Assembly: GCF_026241195.1 (NCBI RefSeq)
Contig: NZ_JAPFQO010000009.1
Location: 244,770-308,769, forward strand
Source of the DNA: Pontibacter anaerobius
Lineage (GTDB): Bacteria; Bacteroidota; Bacteroidia; Cytophagales; Hymenobacteraceae
Direction of reading: 5' to 3'
DNA length: 64,000 nt
Under the pieces are notes generated by a model that was not told the origin of the DNA, searched no databases, and worked only from the letters and a program-made list of their open reading frames with translations. The position numbers and the translations under genes are program-made. Position 1 is the first letter of the stretch. Each line of letters opens with the position of its first letter. Positions 16,993 to 25,679 of the stretch are shown here, piece by piece.

Positions 16993-18048
16993 TTACTTCA
17001 GGACCGACACCTTAATGCCTTCGCGCAGGTTGATCTGGCCGCTCTGGACCACTTTTTCGCCTGGCTTCACACCTTCCAGTATCTCTACTTTGTCTTGTGA
17101 AACAACACCAACCTTTACTTTGCGGGTATAGGCTTTTCCGTCGTTAACCACGTAAACACTCGGGTTCTGAATGCTGCCAACTATAGTTTCACGAGGTAAG
17201 AGGGTGGCGTCGCGCTGGTCAGCTACATCGAAGAAGGCAGTGCCATACATGCCGGCTCTCAGGTTATTGTTAGCGGCATTTTTTACCTCCACTTCCACAT
17301 CGAACTTCAATGTTGGGTCGGCTTGCGCACCAATGGCGGTAACCACGCCTTCATATTCCTGGCCGGAGCCTGCATCGGCTTTCACGGTTACCTTGTCTCC
17401 TTTGTTGATCAGCAGAACTTCGCTTTCGTTTACTTTAACCTGCAGCTTCAGCTTATCCACGTTCACGATGTCGTATAGTTTGGAGCCCAAGTTTAAGTAA
17501 GAGCCAACTTCTACATAGATCTCGTTTATCTCGCCGCTGATAGGGGCAGTAATACGGGTCTTGTTCAAGCGCTGGCGTGCAGCAACCAGTTGTGCTTGTG
17601 TAGACTTAGCAGCTAAGCGGGCTTCCTCCAGTTGGCGCTGGGTAATGGCTTCGCCGGCAGCCAGGTTTTCAAAACGCTCCAGGTCTCTTTTGGCTTTCTC
17701 GGCGTTTGTTTGCGCTGTAGCCAGGTCAGCAGCCATGGTGTTGCTCTCAACCTGCAGCAGTAGCTCTCCTGCCTTCACTTTATCGCCCTTGCGCTTCAGC
17801 ACGCGCTGTATCTGTCCCTGCGTTTCCGAAAGAAGCGTTAGGCTCTGGATAGGGGCGAAGTTACCCTGTGCGGTAAAAGACTTGTCCAGCTTTGCCGTTT
17901 CAACCTCAGCCAGGGTTACCGGAATGGCGTCGCTTTTAATCTCTGCTACTGCGGCATTGGCGGCCATCTGCTCTTTGTTGCTCATCAGCTTGTAGCCAAC
18001 AGCAGCCAAAATAACCAGTACAACTACGATATAAATTACCTTCTTCAT
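16993..18048 (-). CDS. RND efflux periplasmic adaptor (membrane fusion protein)
   Basis: The 351-residue HlyD/AcrA-type adaptor has an N-terminal membrane anchor (residues 4-23), a barrel-sandwich (lipoyl-like) hybrid domain with LLQVESNTM, a long alpha-helical hairpin (about 105-165) that contacts the outer-membrane channel, and a C-terminal beta-barrel with GMYGTAFF and VVQSGQINLREG. It bridges the pump (251 bases downstream, across a repeat) and the TolC-like protein (28 bases upstream). The order TolC, adaptor, pump is that of a complete tripartite exporter, with transcription from the operator-bearing region before the TolC gene. Confidence 0.92.
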   Translation of the reverse strand: MKKVIYIVVVLVILAAVGYKLMSNKEQMAANAAVAEIKSDAIPVTLAEVETAKLDKSFTAQGNFAPIQSLTLLSETQGQIQRVLKRKGDKVKAGELLLQVESNTMAADLATAQTNAEKAKRDLERFENLAAGEAITQRQLEEARLAAKSTQAQLVAARQRLNKTRITAPISGEINEIYVEVGSYLNLGSKLYDIVNVDKLKLQVKVNESEVLLINKGDKVTVKADAGSGQEYEGVVTAIGAQADPTLKFDVEVEVKNAANNNLRAGMYGTAFFDVADQRDATLLPRETIVGSIQNPSVYVVNDGKAYTRKVKVGVVSQDKVEILEGVKPGEKVVQSGQINLREGIKVSVLK

Positions 18049-18076
18049 GTGTCTTTATGGTGTTATATTTCTTGTC

Positions 18077-19432
18077 TTAATTAGTTAGTTTCTCAAGCTC
18101 GCCTCTGGCTTTCAGATAAGTTAGTTGGGCTACTTTATACTTTAAGTTTTCATTGTTCAGGTTGGTGTTAGCCTCCCGCAAGCTTACCTCAGCCTCCAGC
18201 AGGTCGGTGAGCGGAGAGATCCCTTCCTTATAGCGATCGTTGGTAATATCGTACACTTCCTGCGCCAGGTCCACGTTCTGCTGCTGCACCTCAATAGAGC
18301 GCTGGCTGTTCTGGAGCTGGGCAAGGGCATTGGTCAGTTCAACGGCTGTATTATTCTCCAGCTTAGACATGTCCTGCTCAATCTTTTTCATCTCCAGCTG
18401 CCCCTGCTTTACCTGGGCGTCTTTTCTGAAGCCGTCGAAGATGGGGATGTTTAGCTGCAGGCCTACAACGGATGTCTTGAACCAAGGCACTTCCGAACCA
18501 AAAAGCTCATCGCGCTGCGTATTGTAGCCATACTGGCCGTAGGCAGACAAAGTAGGGTAGTAGCCCGCCTGGGTATTCTTGATGCTGTAATCCTGCAGCT
18601 GCTTCTGCGTTTGCAGGAGCTTGAACTGCGTTTTCTGGGCGGTTGCCTGCTCTGCAGTTATCGCCTCCGTTACCACGTTATCAACCCCGCCTTCAGCATT
18701 GGTAAGCGTTATATCTTGCTCCAACGGCATGTTCATGAAGAACTTCAGAATATTCTTCTGTTGCTCATAAGCTGTAGTAAGCGACTGCAACTGGTTCTCC
18801 AGGTTGGTCTTATTCACTCTGATGCGGTTCACATCCACCTTGGCCACCAGGTCATTCTTATACTGCAGCTCCATAATGCGCTCCAGTTCTGTTAGGCGCT
18901 TCAGGTTGGCATCTATGGTTTCAAACTGCTCCTTTGTCTGAAGCGTCTGGTAATAGGCGGTGCCGATGTTATAGATCAGGTCCTCCTTTGCCATTTCCTT
19001 TCGCAGTCGGTAGAGGTCCTGCGTGGTTTTGGCTGCTTTCAGGCCAACAAAGTATGACTGGTTGTAGAGCAGCTGCGTCAGGCGCACGTTGGCGTTGGCA
19101 TTATAGTCCTTACCAAACTTTACTGGTATATCCTCCCCAGGTCTTCCTGCCAGGGCACCCGGTAGAATCTGGGTCGGCAGGGCCGGGTAGTAATCAACTC
19201 CGCCGGATGCATTTAACTGTGGCAGTCCCTGGCTACGGGCCTGGCGTATCTGCTGTGTACCTATTTCCTCGTCGTAGGTCGCCTTCTTCACATCCTGGTT
19301 ATTATTCAGGGCATAGTCTATGGCTTCCTGCAGCGTCAGCTCCTGCGCCTGTCCGCCAGAGACTGGCTCCTGGGCAAAGGCTGGCTTCAGGAAAACCGCC
19401 ATCAGGCCAATTAAAAAATACTTCTTTATCAC
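18077..19432 (-). CDS. TolC-family outer-membrane efflux channel
   Basis: The 451-residue protein has a signal peptide (1-20, ending PAFAQ) and two repeats of the long helical OEP domain, with ELTLQEAIDYALNNNQ at the start and NDRYKEGISPLTDLLEAEVS in the second repeat, both hallmarks of TolC-like channels. It forms the outer-membrane exit duct of the tripartite efflux system and is the promoter-proximal gene of the operon. It starts 82 bases after the regulator gene stop; that gap contains an operator-like palindrome, so the operon probably has its own repressed promoter. Confidence 0.92.
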   Translation of the reverse strand: MIKKYFLIGLMAVFLKPAFAQEPVSGGQAQELTLQEAIDYALNNNQDVKKATYDEEIGTQQIRQARSQGLPQLNASGGVDYYPALPTQILPGALAGRPGEDIPVKFGKDYNANANVRLTQLLYNQSYFVGLKAAKTTQDLYRLRKEMAKEDLIYNIGTAYYQTLQTKEQFETIDANLKRLTELERIMELQYKNDLVAKVDVNRIRVNKTNLENQLQSLTTAYEQQKNILKFFMNMPLEQDITLTNAEGGVDNVVTEAITAEQATAQKTQFKLLQTQKQLQDYSIKNTQAGYYPTLSAYGQYGYNTQRDELFGSEVPWFKTSVVGLQLNIPIFDGFRKDAQVKQGQLEMKKIEQDMSKLENNTAVELTNALAQLQNSQRSIEVQQQNVDLAQEVYDITNDRYKEGISPLTDLLEAEVSLREANTNLNNENLKYKVAQLTYLKARGELEKLTN

Positions 19433-19457
19433 GGTTGTGTGGTTATGTATTATTTAG

Positions 19458-19500
19458 TAAGTTCTGTTTAGTTATGGTTAGTTCTGGAAAATGAGAACTT
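19458..19500. promoter_or_regulatory. Operator-like palindrome before the efflux operon
   Basis: AGTTCT (19480-19485) and AGAACT (19494-19499) are exact inverted arms spaced by 8 bases, preceded by a further AAGTTCTGTT half-site at about 19459. The arrangement is nearly the same as at 20018-20048, before the adjacent regulator gene. It lies 48 bases upstream of the TolC start. Probable binding site of the GbsR/MarR regulator. Confidence 0.65.
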
Positions 19501-19514
19501 TGTAAACAAAAAAA

Positions 19515-19976
19515 TTATTTTCGCTGCTCCTCCCACTGCTGAAGCAGCATTGGTAGCTCTTTGTGCAGGTACTTCAGGAAATCAGCCACATCCAGTATGT
19601 TGCGGTTGTACTCCGGTGTGCTCTTCGTGCGCTCGGCCACTACCTCCTGCAGCGTATCTGAGAAATTCGTGATGGAGTCGATCTCCTGCAGCACCAACTC
19701 CCGCCACCTGTCCAGCTTCAGCCGGAAATAGCGTTTGCGGTCGCCGCTGAAGGTGATGTAATCCAGCCTGTTGAGGTGCTGCAGCAGGTTAAGCGCATTG
19801 CTTGTAGCGCTTTTGCTGATGCCCAGCACCTCCCGGATCTCGTCAAAAGTGAGCTCCGGCTTATCGGAAACGTAGAGCAAACCTATGATGCGGCCAGCCA
19901 CGGGTTGCATACCGGTCTTCTCCTGGAAAACTCCTATGCGCTCTATCAGTGCCTGTTGCTTTTCGGTTAACTTCAT
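19515..19976 (-). CDS. GbsR/MarR-family transcriptional regulator
   Basis: The 153-residue protein has a winged helix-turn-helix (about 38-75, with LGISKSATSNALNLL as recognition helix) and a C-terminal helix pair for dimerisation, as in GbsR-type MarR relatives. It lies directly upstream of the efflux operon on the same strand, as local repressors of RND pumps usually do. Both its own upstream region and the one before the TolC gene hold an AGTTC-spacer-GAACT palindrome with similar flanks, which suggests autoregulation plus control of the pump. The ligand is unknown. Confidence 0.88.
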   Translation of the reverse strand: MKLTEKQQALIERIGVFQEKTGMQPVAGRIIGLLYVSDKPELTFDEIREVLGISKSATSNALNLLQHLNRLDYITFSGDRKRYFRLKLDRWRELVLQEIDSITNFSDTLQEVVAERTKSTPEYNRNILDVADFLKYLHKELPMLLQQWEEQRK

Positions 19977-20017
19977 ATTAATTTCTCTTTTTGTGAGAAC
20001 AGAACAAAGGTATGGAT

Positions 20018-20048
20018 AAGTTCTGTTAGTTCCTAATTTTGAGAACTA
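20018..20048. promoter_or_regulatory. Operator-like palindrome before the regulator gene
   Basis: TAGTTC (20027-20032) and GAACTA (20043-20048) are exact inverted arms with a 10-base spacer, preceded by AAGTTCTGTT at 20018-20027. This repeats the arrangement at 19458-19500. It lies 51 bases upstream of the regulator start. A further GAGAACAGAAC half-site lies at about 19995-20005. Confidence 0.65.
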
Positions 20049-20248
20049 AATAGATGACTGCAAATTAATGCCTGCAAAAGTATAAAATCATCCTGTAAAA
20101 CGAGCATCCCGGGTGGTTTAAAACGGTATCTATCTTTAAAACTGAAACTTGCGTAGGAGGTTAGGGTATACCATTTATTCCGGCTTGTGTTTAACAGGCA
20201 GTGTGTTAGCACCGGAAATGAATTTACAATCTAAAAGAATAGCTCATT

Positions 20249-21904
20249 ATGGCTTCACAATATAACAGGTGGTTTCACCCATACGAAATAAATGACCAAT
20301 ACAAGAAACGCGTGGCTTACTTCTGCATGGAGTATGGCATAGACCAGGCACTAAAAGTGTACTCCGGTGGCCTTGGCTTCCTGGCTGGCTCGCACATGCG
20401 CAGCGCCTACGAGCTGCGGCAGAACATGATCGGCATTGGCATGCTGTGGAAATTCGGCTATTACGACCAGGAGCGCAACGAGGACCAAACGATGCGGCCG
20501 CACTTTCAGCAGAAGATGTATTCTTTTCTAGAAGACCCGGGGATTACCGTGCGGGTGGTGGTAAACGAGCACCCTGTGCTGGTAAAGGCCTTGGTGCTGC
20601 GGCCCGAGGTGTTCGGCACCGTGCCTATGTACTTCCTCACCACCGATATCCCGGATAACGACCACCTGGCCCGCACCATTACGCACCGCCTCTACGACCC
20701 GGAGGAGCAAACGCGCATTGCGCAGAGCATTGTGCTGGGTGTAGGGGGCGCCAAAGTGGTGGAGGCGCTCGGAGGTGCCGAGATTTACCACATGAACGAG
20801 GGACACGCCCTGCCGCTGGCCTTCAGGTTGTTCGAGGAGTATGGCAAGCTGGACGAGGTGCGCAAGCGCCTGGTGTTTACCACCCATACCCCGGAGAAGG
20901 CGGGCAATGAGGAGCATGATATTTACCTGCTGAACAGGATGAGCTTCTTCAATGGCATCTCGCTGGACGAGGTACGGGAACTGACGGCTATGCACGGGCA
21001 GATGTTTGACCATACACTGGCTGCGCTGCGCCTGGCCAAAATTGCCAATGGCGTGTCGCAGTTGCACGGTGAGGTGGCCCGCGACATGTGGTACGACAAT
21101 GAGGGCGTTTGCGAGATTAAATCGATCACAAATGCGCAGAACTTTAATTTCTGGGCCGATATGGAGCTCTGGGCCGCGCAGGAGCGGGACGATGACATGG
21201 CCATGAGCAAAAGGAAAGAGGAGCTGAAACGGCAGTTGTTTAAGGAGGTGGCAAACCAGGCAGGCAAGCTTTTCAGGCCTGATGTACTTACCATCGTGTG
21301 GGCCCGCCGCTTTGCCGCTTACAAGCGCGCTGACCTGATAACCCGCGACATCCAGCGTTTTGTGGACCTGGTAACCAACCAGGAAATGCCGGTGCAGGTG
21401 ATCTGGGCGGGCAAGCCATACCCGTTTGACTATGGAGCGATCAATGTATTCAACAAGCTTGTCAAGATTTCGCAGCAACTGGATAACGTAGCCGTACTGA
21501 CCGGGTATGAAATTGAGCTGTCGCGGAAGCTGAAGCAGGGATGTGATATTTGGCTCAACACCCCGAGACGCCCGAGGGAGGCATCCGGCACCAGCGGTAT
21601 GACAGCGGCCATGAATGGCGGTGTAAACGTATCGGTGCAGGATGGCTGGCTGCCAGAGTACGCCCGCAACGGCGAAAACAGCTTTGTGTTGCCGGTTGCA
21701 GATACCACTAAAACCAACGAGGCGCAGGACGATGAAGACTACAGTAATCTGATGCGGTTACTAGAGAAGGAAATCGTGCCAATCTACTATCACAACCAGG
21801 ACCGCTGGCGCCATATCATGAAGCAAAGTATGCGCAACGTGGTGCCGCATTTCGAATCGAACCGGATGGCGCATCAGTATTATGAGCAGCTGTTTAATAG
21901 TTAA
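20249..21904 (+). CDS. glgP: Short-form alpha-glucan phosphorylase homologue, PLP lysine replaced
   Basis: The 551-residue protein belongs to the short GT35 glycogen/starch phosphorylase group: FCMEYGIDQALKVYSGGLG at the N-terminus, HMNEGHA, FTTHTPEKAGNE, and LNTPRRPREASGTSGM in the C-terminal domain. Phosphorylases release glucose-1-phosphate from alpha-1,4-glucans using PLP bound to a lysine in GNMK-type motifs. Here that position is Thr452 (GMTAAMNG, codon ACA), so normal cofactor attachment looks impossible. Everything else appears intact, so the enzyme may have a changed activity. It is followed by a strong terminator and is apparently monocistronic. Confidence 0.85.
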   Translation: MASQYNRWFHPYEINDQYKKRVAYFCMEYGIDQALKVYSGGLGFLAGSHMRSAYELRQNMIGIGMLWKFGYYDQERNEDQTMRPHFQQKMYSFLEDPGITVRVVVNEHPVLVKALVLRPEVFGTVPMYFLTTDIPDNDHLARTITHRLYDPEEQTRIAQSIVLGVGGAKVVEALGGAEIYHMNEGHALPLAFRLFEEYGKLDEVRKRLVFTTHTPEKAGNEEHDIYLLNRMSFFNGISLDEVRELTAMHGQMFDHTLAALRLAKIANGVSQLHGEVARDMWYDNEGVCEIKSITNAQNFNFWADMELWAAQERDDDMAMSKRKEELKRQLFKEVANQAGKLFRPDVLTIVWARRFAAYKRADLITRDIQRFVDLVTNQEMPVQVIWAGKPYPFDYGAINVFNKLVKISQQLDNVAVLTGYEIELSRKLKQGCDIWLNTPRRPREASGTSGMTAAMNGGVNVSVQDGWLPEYARNGENSFVLPVADTTKTNEAQDDEDYSNLMRLLEKEIVPIYYHNQDRWRHIMKQSMRNVVPHFESNRMAHQYYEQLFNS

Positions 21905-21929
21905 TTGTTGCAGTTGGCCAAGTACAAAA

Positions 21930-21970
21930 GCAAGAAGCCGCTCAATGTAAGAGCGGCTTCTTGCTTTAGG
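21930..21970 (+). terminator. Strong terminator after the phosphorylase gene
   Basis: A perfect 14-bp stem, GCAAGAAGCCGCTC and its complement, around AATGTAA (21930-21964), followed by TTT. Confidence 0.85.
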
Positions 21971-22039
21971 TTGATTCTTTTTTAGTTGTTGGGATACCCG
22001 TTTATCCGCTACTTTAGCTGCGACATTTTTTAAAGCTAC

Positions 22040-22205
22040 CCGTTTTGGCGCAAGTTTTCAGACTTGTGTCTATAAATGATGTTGAGTCTCTGCCTCAACT
22101 GTAGCCATACTTTATACTTTGGCCATACATTTATACTTGTCGCTCCCGCTGTTCCGGACATCCTTGTCCGGAACTTTCCTGCCGCGGGTTTCCTAATCCG
22201 CATAC
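22040..22205. repeat. REP-like palindrome cluster beside repeat copy 2
   Basis: Hairpins CAAGTTTTCAGACTTG (about 22051), TTGAGTCTCTGCCTCAA (22083), GTTCCGGAC/GTCCGGAAC (about 22151-22174) and GCGGGTTTCCTAATCCGC (about 22183) appear in reverse order and orientation relative to 6572-6735. Between them are several AAGTAT-family hexamers. Part of the gene-free gap 21905-22899. Confidence 0.75.
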
Positions 22206-22635
22206 TTATACTTTCATCGCCCCGGCTTCCATCAACTGGACAAAAGCTATCCTATTCTGCTACTGTTCATCCTCAGTCTTACGAACCTACCGTTTCATTT
22301 CCGGCTTTGGTTCCCTCCAGCCCGGGAGGGCTCGTCTTCCCGCATCGCGCTGGGAGCTTTTCCTTTGCTCCTGCGTCGCAATGCCTCGCTGCCGCTCGTC
22401 ACCGGAAAAACTCCAAAGGCGCTCAACGGAAAGACTGGGATCATTTTCCAATACCCACCGCTGACGGAGCTTGAGCTGGGCTCCCTCTCCTGTTCTTAGG
22501 AGAGGGTTGGGGAGAGGTGAAATTCCCCTCATTAGCCGCTGCACTCGCCACTGTCCCCTTGAGGGTCTATAGGAGTGGTTGGATAATCGTCTGCTGAATT
22601 CCCCTCCTCGGAGGGGCAGGGGTGGGTTAATCGTT
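22205..22635 (+). repeat. Composite dispersed repeat, copy 2
   Basis: Plus-strand copy of the element also at 6215-6565 (minus) and 41283-41663 (plus). It holds AAAGCTATCC, AGCCCGGGAGGGCTCGTC, ATCGCGCTGGGAGC, CGTCACCGGAAAAACTCC, AAGACTGGGATCA and the terminal CCCCTCC/GGAGGGG hairpin with GGGGTGGGTT. It is longer than the others by an insertion of about 70-80 bases around 22490-22590. Bases 22640-22840 carry further REP-like hairpins (CCGGCCTCAGTGAAGCCGG, GACACGAGTCTGGAGACGCG) and no gene. Confidence 0.85.
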
Positions 22636-22849
22636 CTATGGAAAGTTCCCCTTGGAAGGGGGCAGGGGGATGATAATTGTTTACAGAACTCAACCTGACA
22701 CCTCCGGCCTCAGTGAAGCCGGAGACTTCACATCATTTGCAGGACACGAGTCTGGAGACGCGCGCCAGAAAAAGTTTATAGCAGTAGGGGCAGGTAGCGA
22801 GCATCGCACTGAGGGTTGAAGCTCGCGTGCTTCAGTAAAATCTAAAAAC

Positions 22850-22882
22850 AAAGAAGCCGCCCAGTATATGGGCGGCTTCTTT
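22850..22882 (-). terminator. Terminator of pepD
   Basis: A perfect 14-bp stem, AAAGAAGCCGCCCA and its complement, around GTATA, with T-run on the minus strand (TTTGTTTTTAG). It begins 18 bases after the pepD stop. Confidence 0.85.
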
Positions 22883-22899
22883 ACATCAGTTTTATCTAT

Positions 22900-24363
22900 C
22901 TACGCCTTCTCCGGAATACGCTGCAGCGTGTCCAGCAGGTAATCCCAGTACTTCTGCACGGAGCTGATCTGTACTTTTTCATCCGGGGAGTGGGCGCCAC
23001 GGATGTTTGGGCCGAAAGAGATCATCTCCATGCCCGGGTAGTTGGAGCCAAGTATACCGCACTCCAGGCCGGCGTGGCAGGCATTCACGTCGGGCTCACT
23101 GTTGAACTTGCTGCGGTACAGGTCGCTCATCAGCTTGATGATAGAGGCATCCCGGTTAGGAGCCCAGCCTGGGTAAGAGCCGCTCAGGGTAACCTCGGCA
23201 CCTGCCAGTTCCAGCGCAGATTGTATGGCAGTGGCCAGGTCGTCTTTCTCAGAATCCACGGAGCTGCGCGTGAGGCAGAGGATTTTATACTTGCCGTCTT
23301 TCAGCTCCACGCGCGCCACGTTGTTGGATGTCTGCACCAGCCCCTCGATCTCAGGGCTCATGCGGTAGATGCCGTTTGGAGTGGCGTACAGTGCACGCAG
23401 CAGTGTTGCTGCAAAATCTTTGGAAGCTACCTGTGTCGGGGCTTCTATTGTCTCCAGCTGCACTTGCAGGTTCGGGTCGGTGGTTTTATACTCCTGCACC
23501 ACTATGGCGCGCTGCTCCTCCACATATTTTTCAAAAGCAGCCTTATCACCTTCTGCCACCGCAATTAATGAAGAAGACTCACGTGGAATTGCGTTGCGCA
23601 GGCCGCCGCCGTCTATACTTCCGATGCGCAGGTCGAACAACTTACTTGCGTGGTGCAACAGGCGGTTCATCAGTTTGTTGGCGTTGCCGCGGCCAAGTAT
23701 AATGTCCATGCCGGAGTGGCCGCCGGTGAGGCCTTTCACCGTGAGTTTGTAGCCGGCCATACCTGCCGGGGTGGCTTCCTGCTCATACTTTCCGGTTGCC
23801 GTAATATCCACGCCGCCGGCGCAGCCGATGGTCAGTTCACGATCGTCTTCGGTATCGAGGTTCAAAAGTATACTTGCGTCCAGCAGTCCGCCTTTCAGGC
23901 CCAGCGCGCCGGTCATGCCGGTTTCCTCATCAATCGTAAAAAGCGCCTCGATGGCCGGATGGGAGATATCCTTTGAGGCAAGCAGGGCCATGATGGTCGC
24001 CACGCCGATACCGTTGTCAGCGCCCAGGGTGGTGCCGCGGGCCTTTACCCAATCTCCATCAACAAACATGTCGATGCCCTGTGAGTCGAAGTCGAAGTCT
24101 GTATCGTTGTTCTTCTGGTGCACCATGTCCAGGTGGCTTTGCATGGCCACAGTCTGGCGGTTCTCCATGCCCGGGGTGGCCGGCTTTTTAATGATGACGT
24201 TACCCACCTCATCCTTAAAGGTCTCCAGCCCGAGTTTCTGGCCAAAGTCAAGTATAAACTGTATCACGCGCTCCTCTTTTTTAGACGGGCGTGGCACAGC
24301 GTTTAAGTCAGTAAAGTTTTCCCAAAGCGCCTTCGGTTCCAGGCTGCGTACTTCAGTGCTCAT
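22900..24363 (-). CDS. pepD: Aminoacyl-histidine dipeptidase (M20 family)
   Basis: The 487-residue zinc dipeptidase has the PepD/M20C signatures: QSHLDMVHQKN (metal-binding His and Asp near residues 77-79), RGTTLGADNGIGVA, FTIDEETGMTGALGL (catalytic and metal Glu), GLTGGHSGMDI of the lid domain, and HAGLECGIL near the C-terminus. These cytosolic enzymes hydrolyse Xaa-His and other unspecific dipeptides to recycle amino acids. The length is normal for the family. It is followed by a strong terminator; the next upstream gene, on the same strand, is 110 bases away. Confidence 0.93.
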   Translation of the reverse strand: MSTEVRSLEPKALWENFTDLNAVPRPSKKEERVIQFILDFGQKLGLETFKDEVGNVIIKKPATPGMENRQTVAMQSHLDMVHQKNNDTDFDFDSQGIDMFVDGDWVKARGTTLGADNGIGVATIMALLASKDISHPAIEALFTIDEETGMTGALGLKGGLLDASILLNLDTEDDRELTIGCAGGVDITATGKYEQEATPAGMAGYKLTVKGLTGGHSGMDIILGRGNANKLMNRLLHHASKLFDLRIGSIDGGGLRNAIPRESSSLIAVAEGDKAAFEKYVEEQRAIVVQEYKTTDPNLQVQLETIEAPTQVASKDFAATLLRALYATPNGIYRMSPEIEGLVQTSNNVARVELKDGKYKILCLTRSSVDSEKDDLATAIQSALELAGAEVTLSGSYPGWAPNRDASIIKLMSDLYRSKFNSEPDVNACHAGLECGILGSNYPGMEMISFGPNIRGAHSPDEKVQISSVQKYWDYLLDTLQRIPEKA

Positions 24364-24473
24364 AGTTTATATAGTTTTAATTTCCGATTTTGATACAGCT
24401 GTTGCTGCTGGCTTAAAGTTACGGGTTTCAGCTGTAAAAACAGGGGGAGAAGTACAGAAAGCCTTTCGACGAG

Positions 24474-25523
24474 CTACAGTTCCAACACTGCCGGTCCTCC
24501 CACGGGGTAGCCCACGCAGGTAAGTGTAAGCCCCTGCTGCAGGTCGCGCTCCGTCAGCACCTCGTTATACGACATCCATACCTTACCTTTGGTGCAGCGG
24601 GCGGTGCAGTTGCCACATTTACCTGCCTCGCAGCTGTAGGGCAGGTTTAAACCCGCTTTCCGCGCCGCCCGAAGTATAGTGTCCGGGTACTCCATCGTTA
24701 GTTTATACTCCCGGTCTTTGTAGCGAAGTATAACTTCGTGCGGTTCGGTGTCCGGGGGCATCTGCTTCACGGAGACTTTAGTGGTGTTAAAGTTCTCCCT
24801 TCGGATGTTTTCGTTAGGTGCATCGATTTGCCGGAGCGCCCAGTAGCACATGCGCATATAGCTGTGTGGCCCGCAGATGTAGAACAGCACCTGTTGCAGC
24901 GGCGCCTCGGCAAACTGCCTGACAAACTGCTGCAGCAGGTCTTTGTAAAGCCGCGCCTGCGCCAGGTTTGGAGAGTTGCTGAACAGGAACTGCAAGCGGA
25001 AACGCTTCGGGAAAGTATGAGCCAGCTGCTCCAGCTCCTTTTTATAGATCGCCTTTGCAGGCTTGCTGTTACTGTAGATGAGCATAACGGCCACATCAGG
25101 GTAAGTATAAAGTATGGTTTTGAGCAACGACAGTTCCGGCGTAATGCCGCTGCCGGCAGCCAGCAGAAACACCTGGCGGTAGTCGTGCATGTTCTCCGGA
25201 AGTATAAAAAGCCCGGCGGCACCGGCGGCGTATACTTTGTCGCCCACCTGCACGTCATCTACCAGCCTTCGGGAGAAAAAACCGTTTTCGATGCGTTTCA
25301 CGCCGATGCTCAGCGGCTCCTGCAGGGCAGGCGAGGAGGTGATGGAGTAGGAGCGGCGGATGTCCTGGTTTTTTTCAGTATGCACGAGCGTGAGGTACTG
25401 GCCTGCTTTGTAGTCGATCGGTTTGTCCGGTTTAAGTATAAAGGTCTTGAAATCCGGGCGTTCCTCATGGATTGCTGTAACGGTAAGGGTATAGTGGTCT
25501 GATGCGGTTGATTGGTTTGCCAT
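24474..25523 (-). CDS. Flavodoxin/ferredoxin-NADP reductase fused to a [2Fe-2S] ferredoxin
   Basis: The 349-residue oxidoreductase has an FAD-binding barrel with RRSYSITSSP (57-65), an NAD(P)-binding domain with LAAGSGITPELSLL (121-134) and YICGPHSYM, and a C-terminal plant-type [2Fe-2S] domain with C298, C303, C306 (CEAGKCGNC) and C336. This is the layout of PaaE-type reductases that pass electrons from NADPH to an oxygenase or fatty-acid desaturase. No oxygenase gene is nearby, so the partner must be elsewhere. The C-terminus VGGPAVLEL is typical of complete members. Confidence 0.88.
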   Translation of the reverse strand: MANQSTASDHYTLTVTAIHEERPDFKTFILKPDKPIDYKAGQYLTLVHTEKNQDIRRSYSITSSPALQEPLSIGVKRIENGFFSRRLVDDVQVGDKVYAAGAAGLFILPENMHDYRQVFLLAAGSGITPELSLLKTILYTYPDVAVMLIYSNSKPAKAIYKKELEQLAHTFPKRFRLQFLFSNSPNLAQARLYKDLLQQFVRQFAEAPLQQVLFYICGPHSYMRMCYWALRQIDAPNENIRRENFNTTKVSVKQMPPDTEPHEVILRYKDREYKLTMEYPDTILRAARKAGLNLPYSCEAGKCGNCTARCTKGKVWMSYNEVLTERDLQQGLTLTCVGYPVGGPAVLEL

Positions 25524-25679
25524 AGTGTGATTGCATACGCAAAGGTTTGCATGATCGGTACGAGTGCCCTTTTTGAAAATATAACAGCTTTCTGGCCTGT
25601 CAGGTAATTTTTACTAATTTTAATATCGCGCTTTGCTATTATTACACTTGCTATACTTTCACCTTAACCTTATCCCCGC

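Noticed and set aside
20528..21478. 316-residue frame antisense to the phosphorylase gene
   Set aside because: Shadow frame; the phosphorylase motifs on the plus strand are unambiguous.
22076..22474. 132-residue frame and similar frames in 6191-6517 and 41306-41543
   Set aside because: They lie within copies of the dispersed repeat, and the frame is not the same between copies, so the repeat is non-coding.
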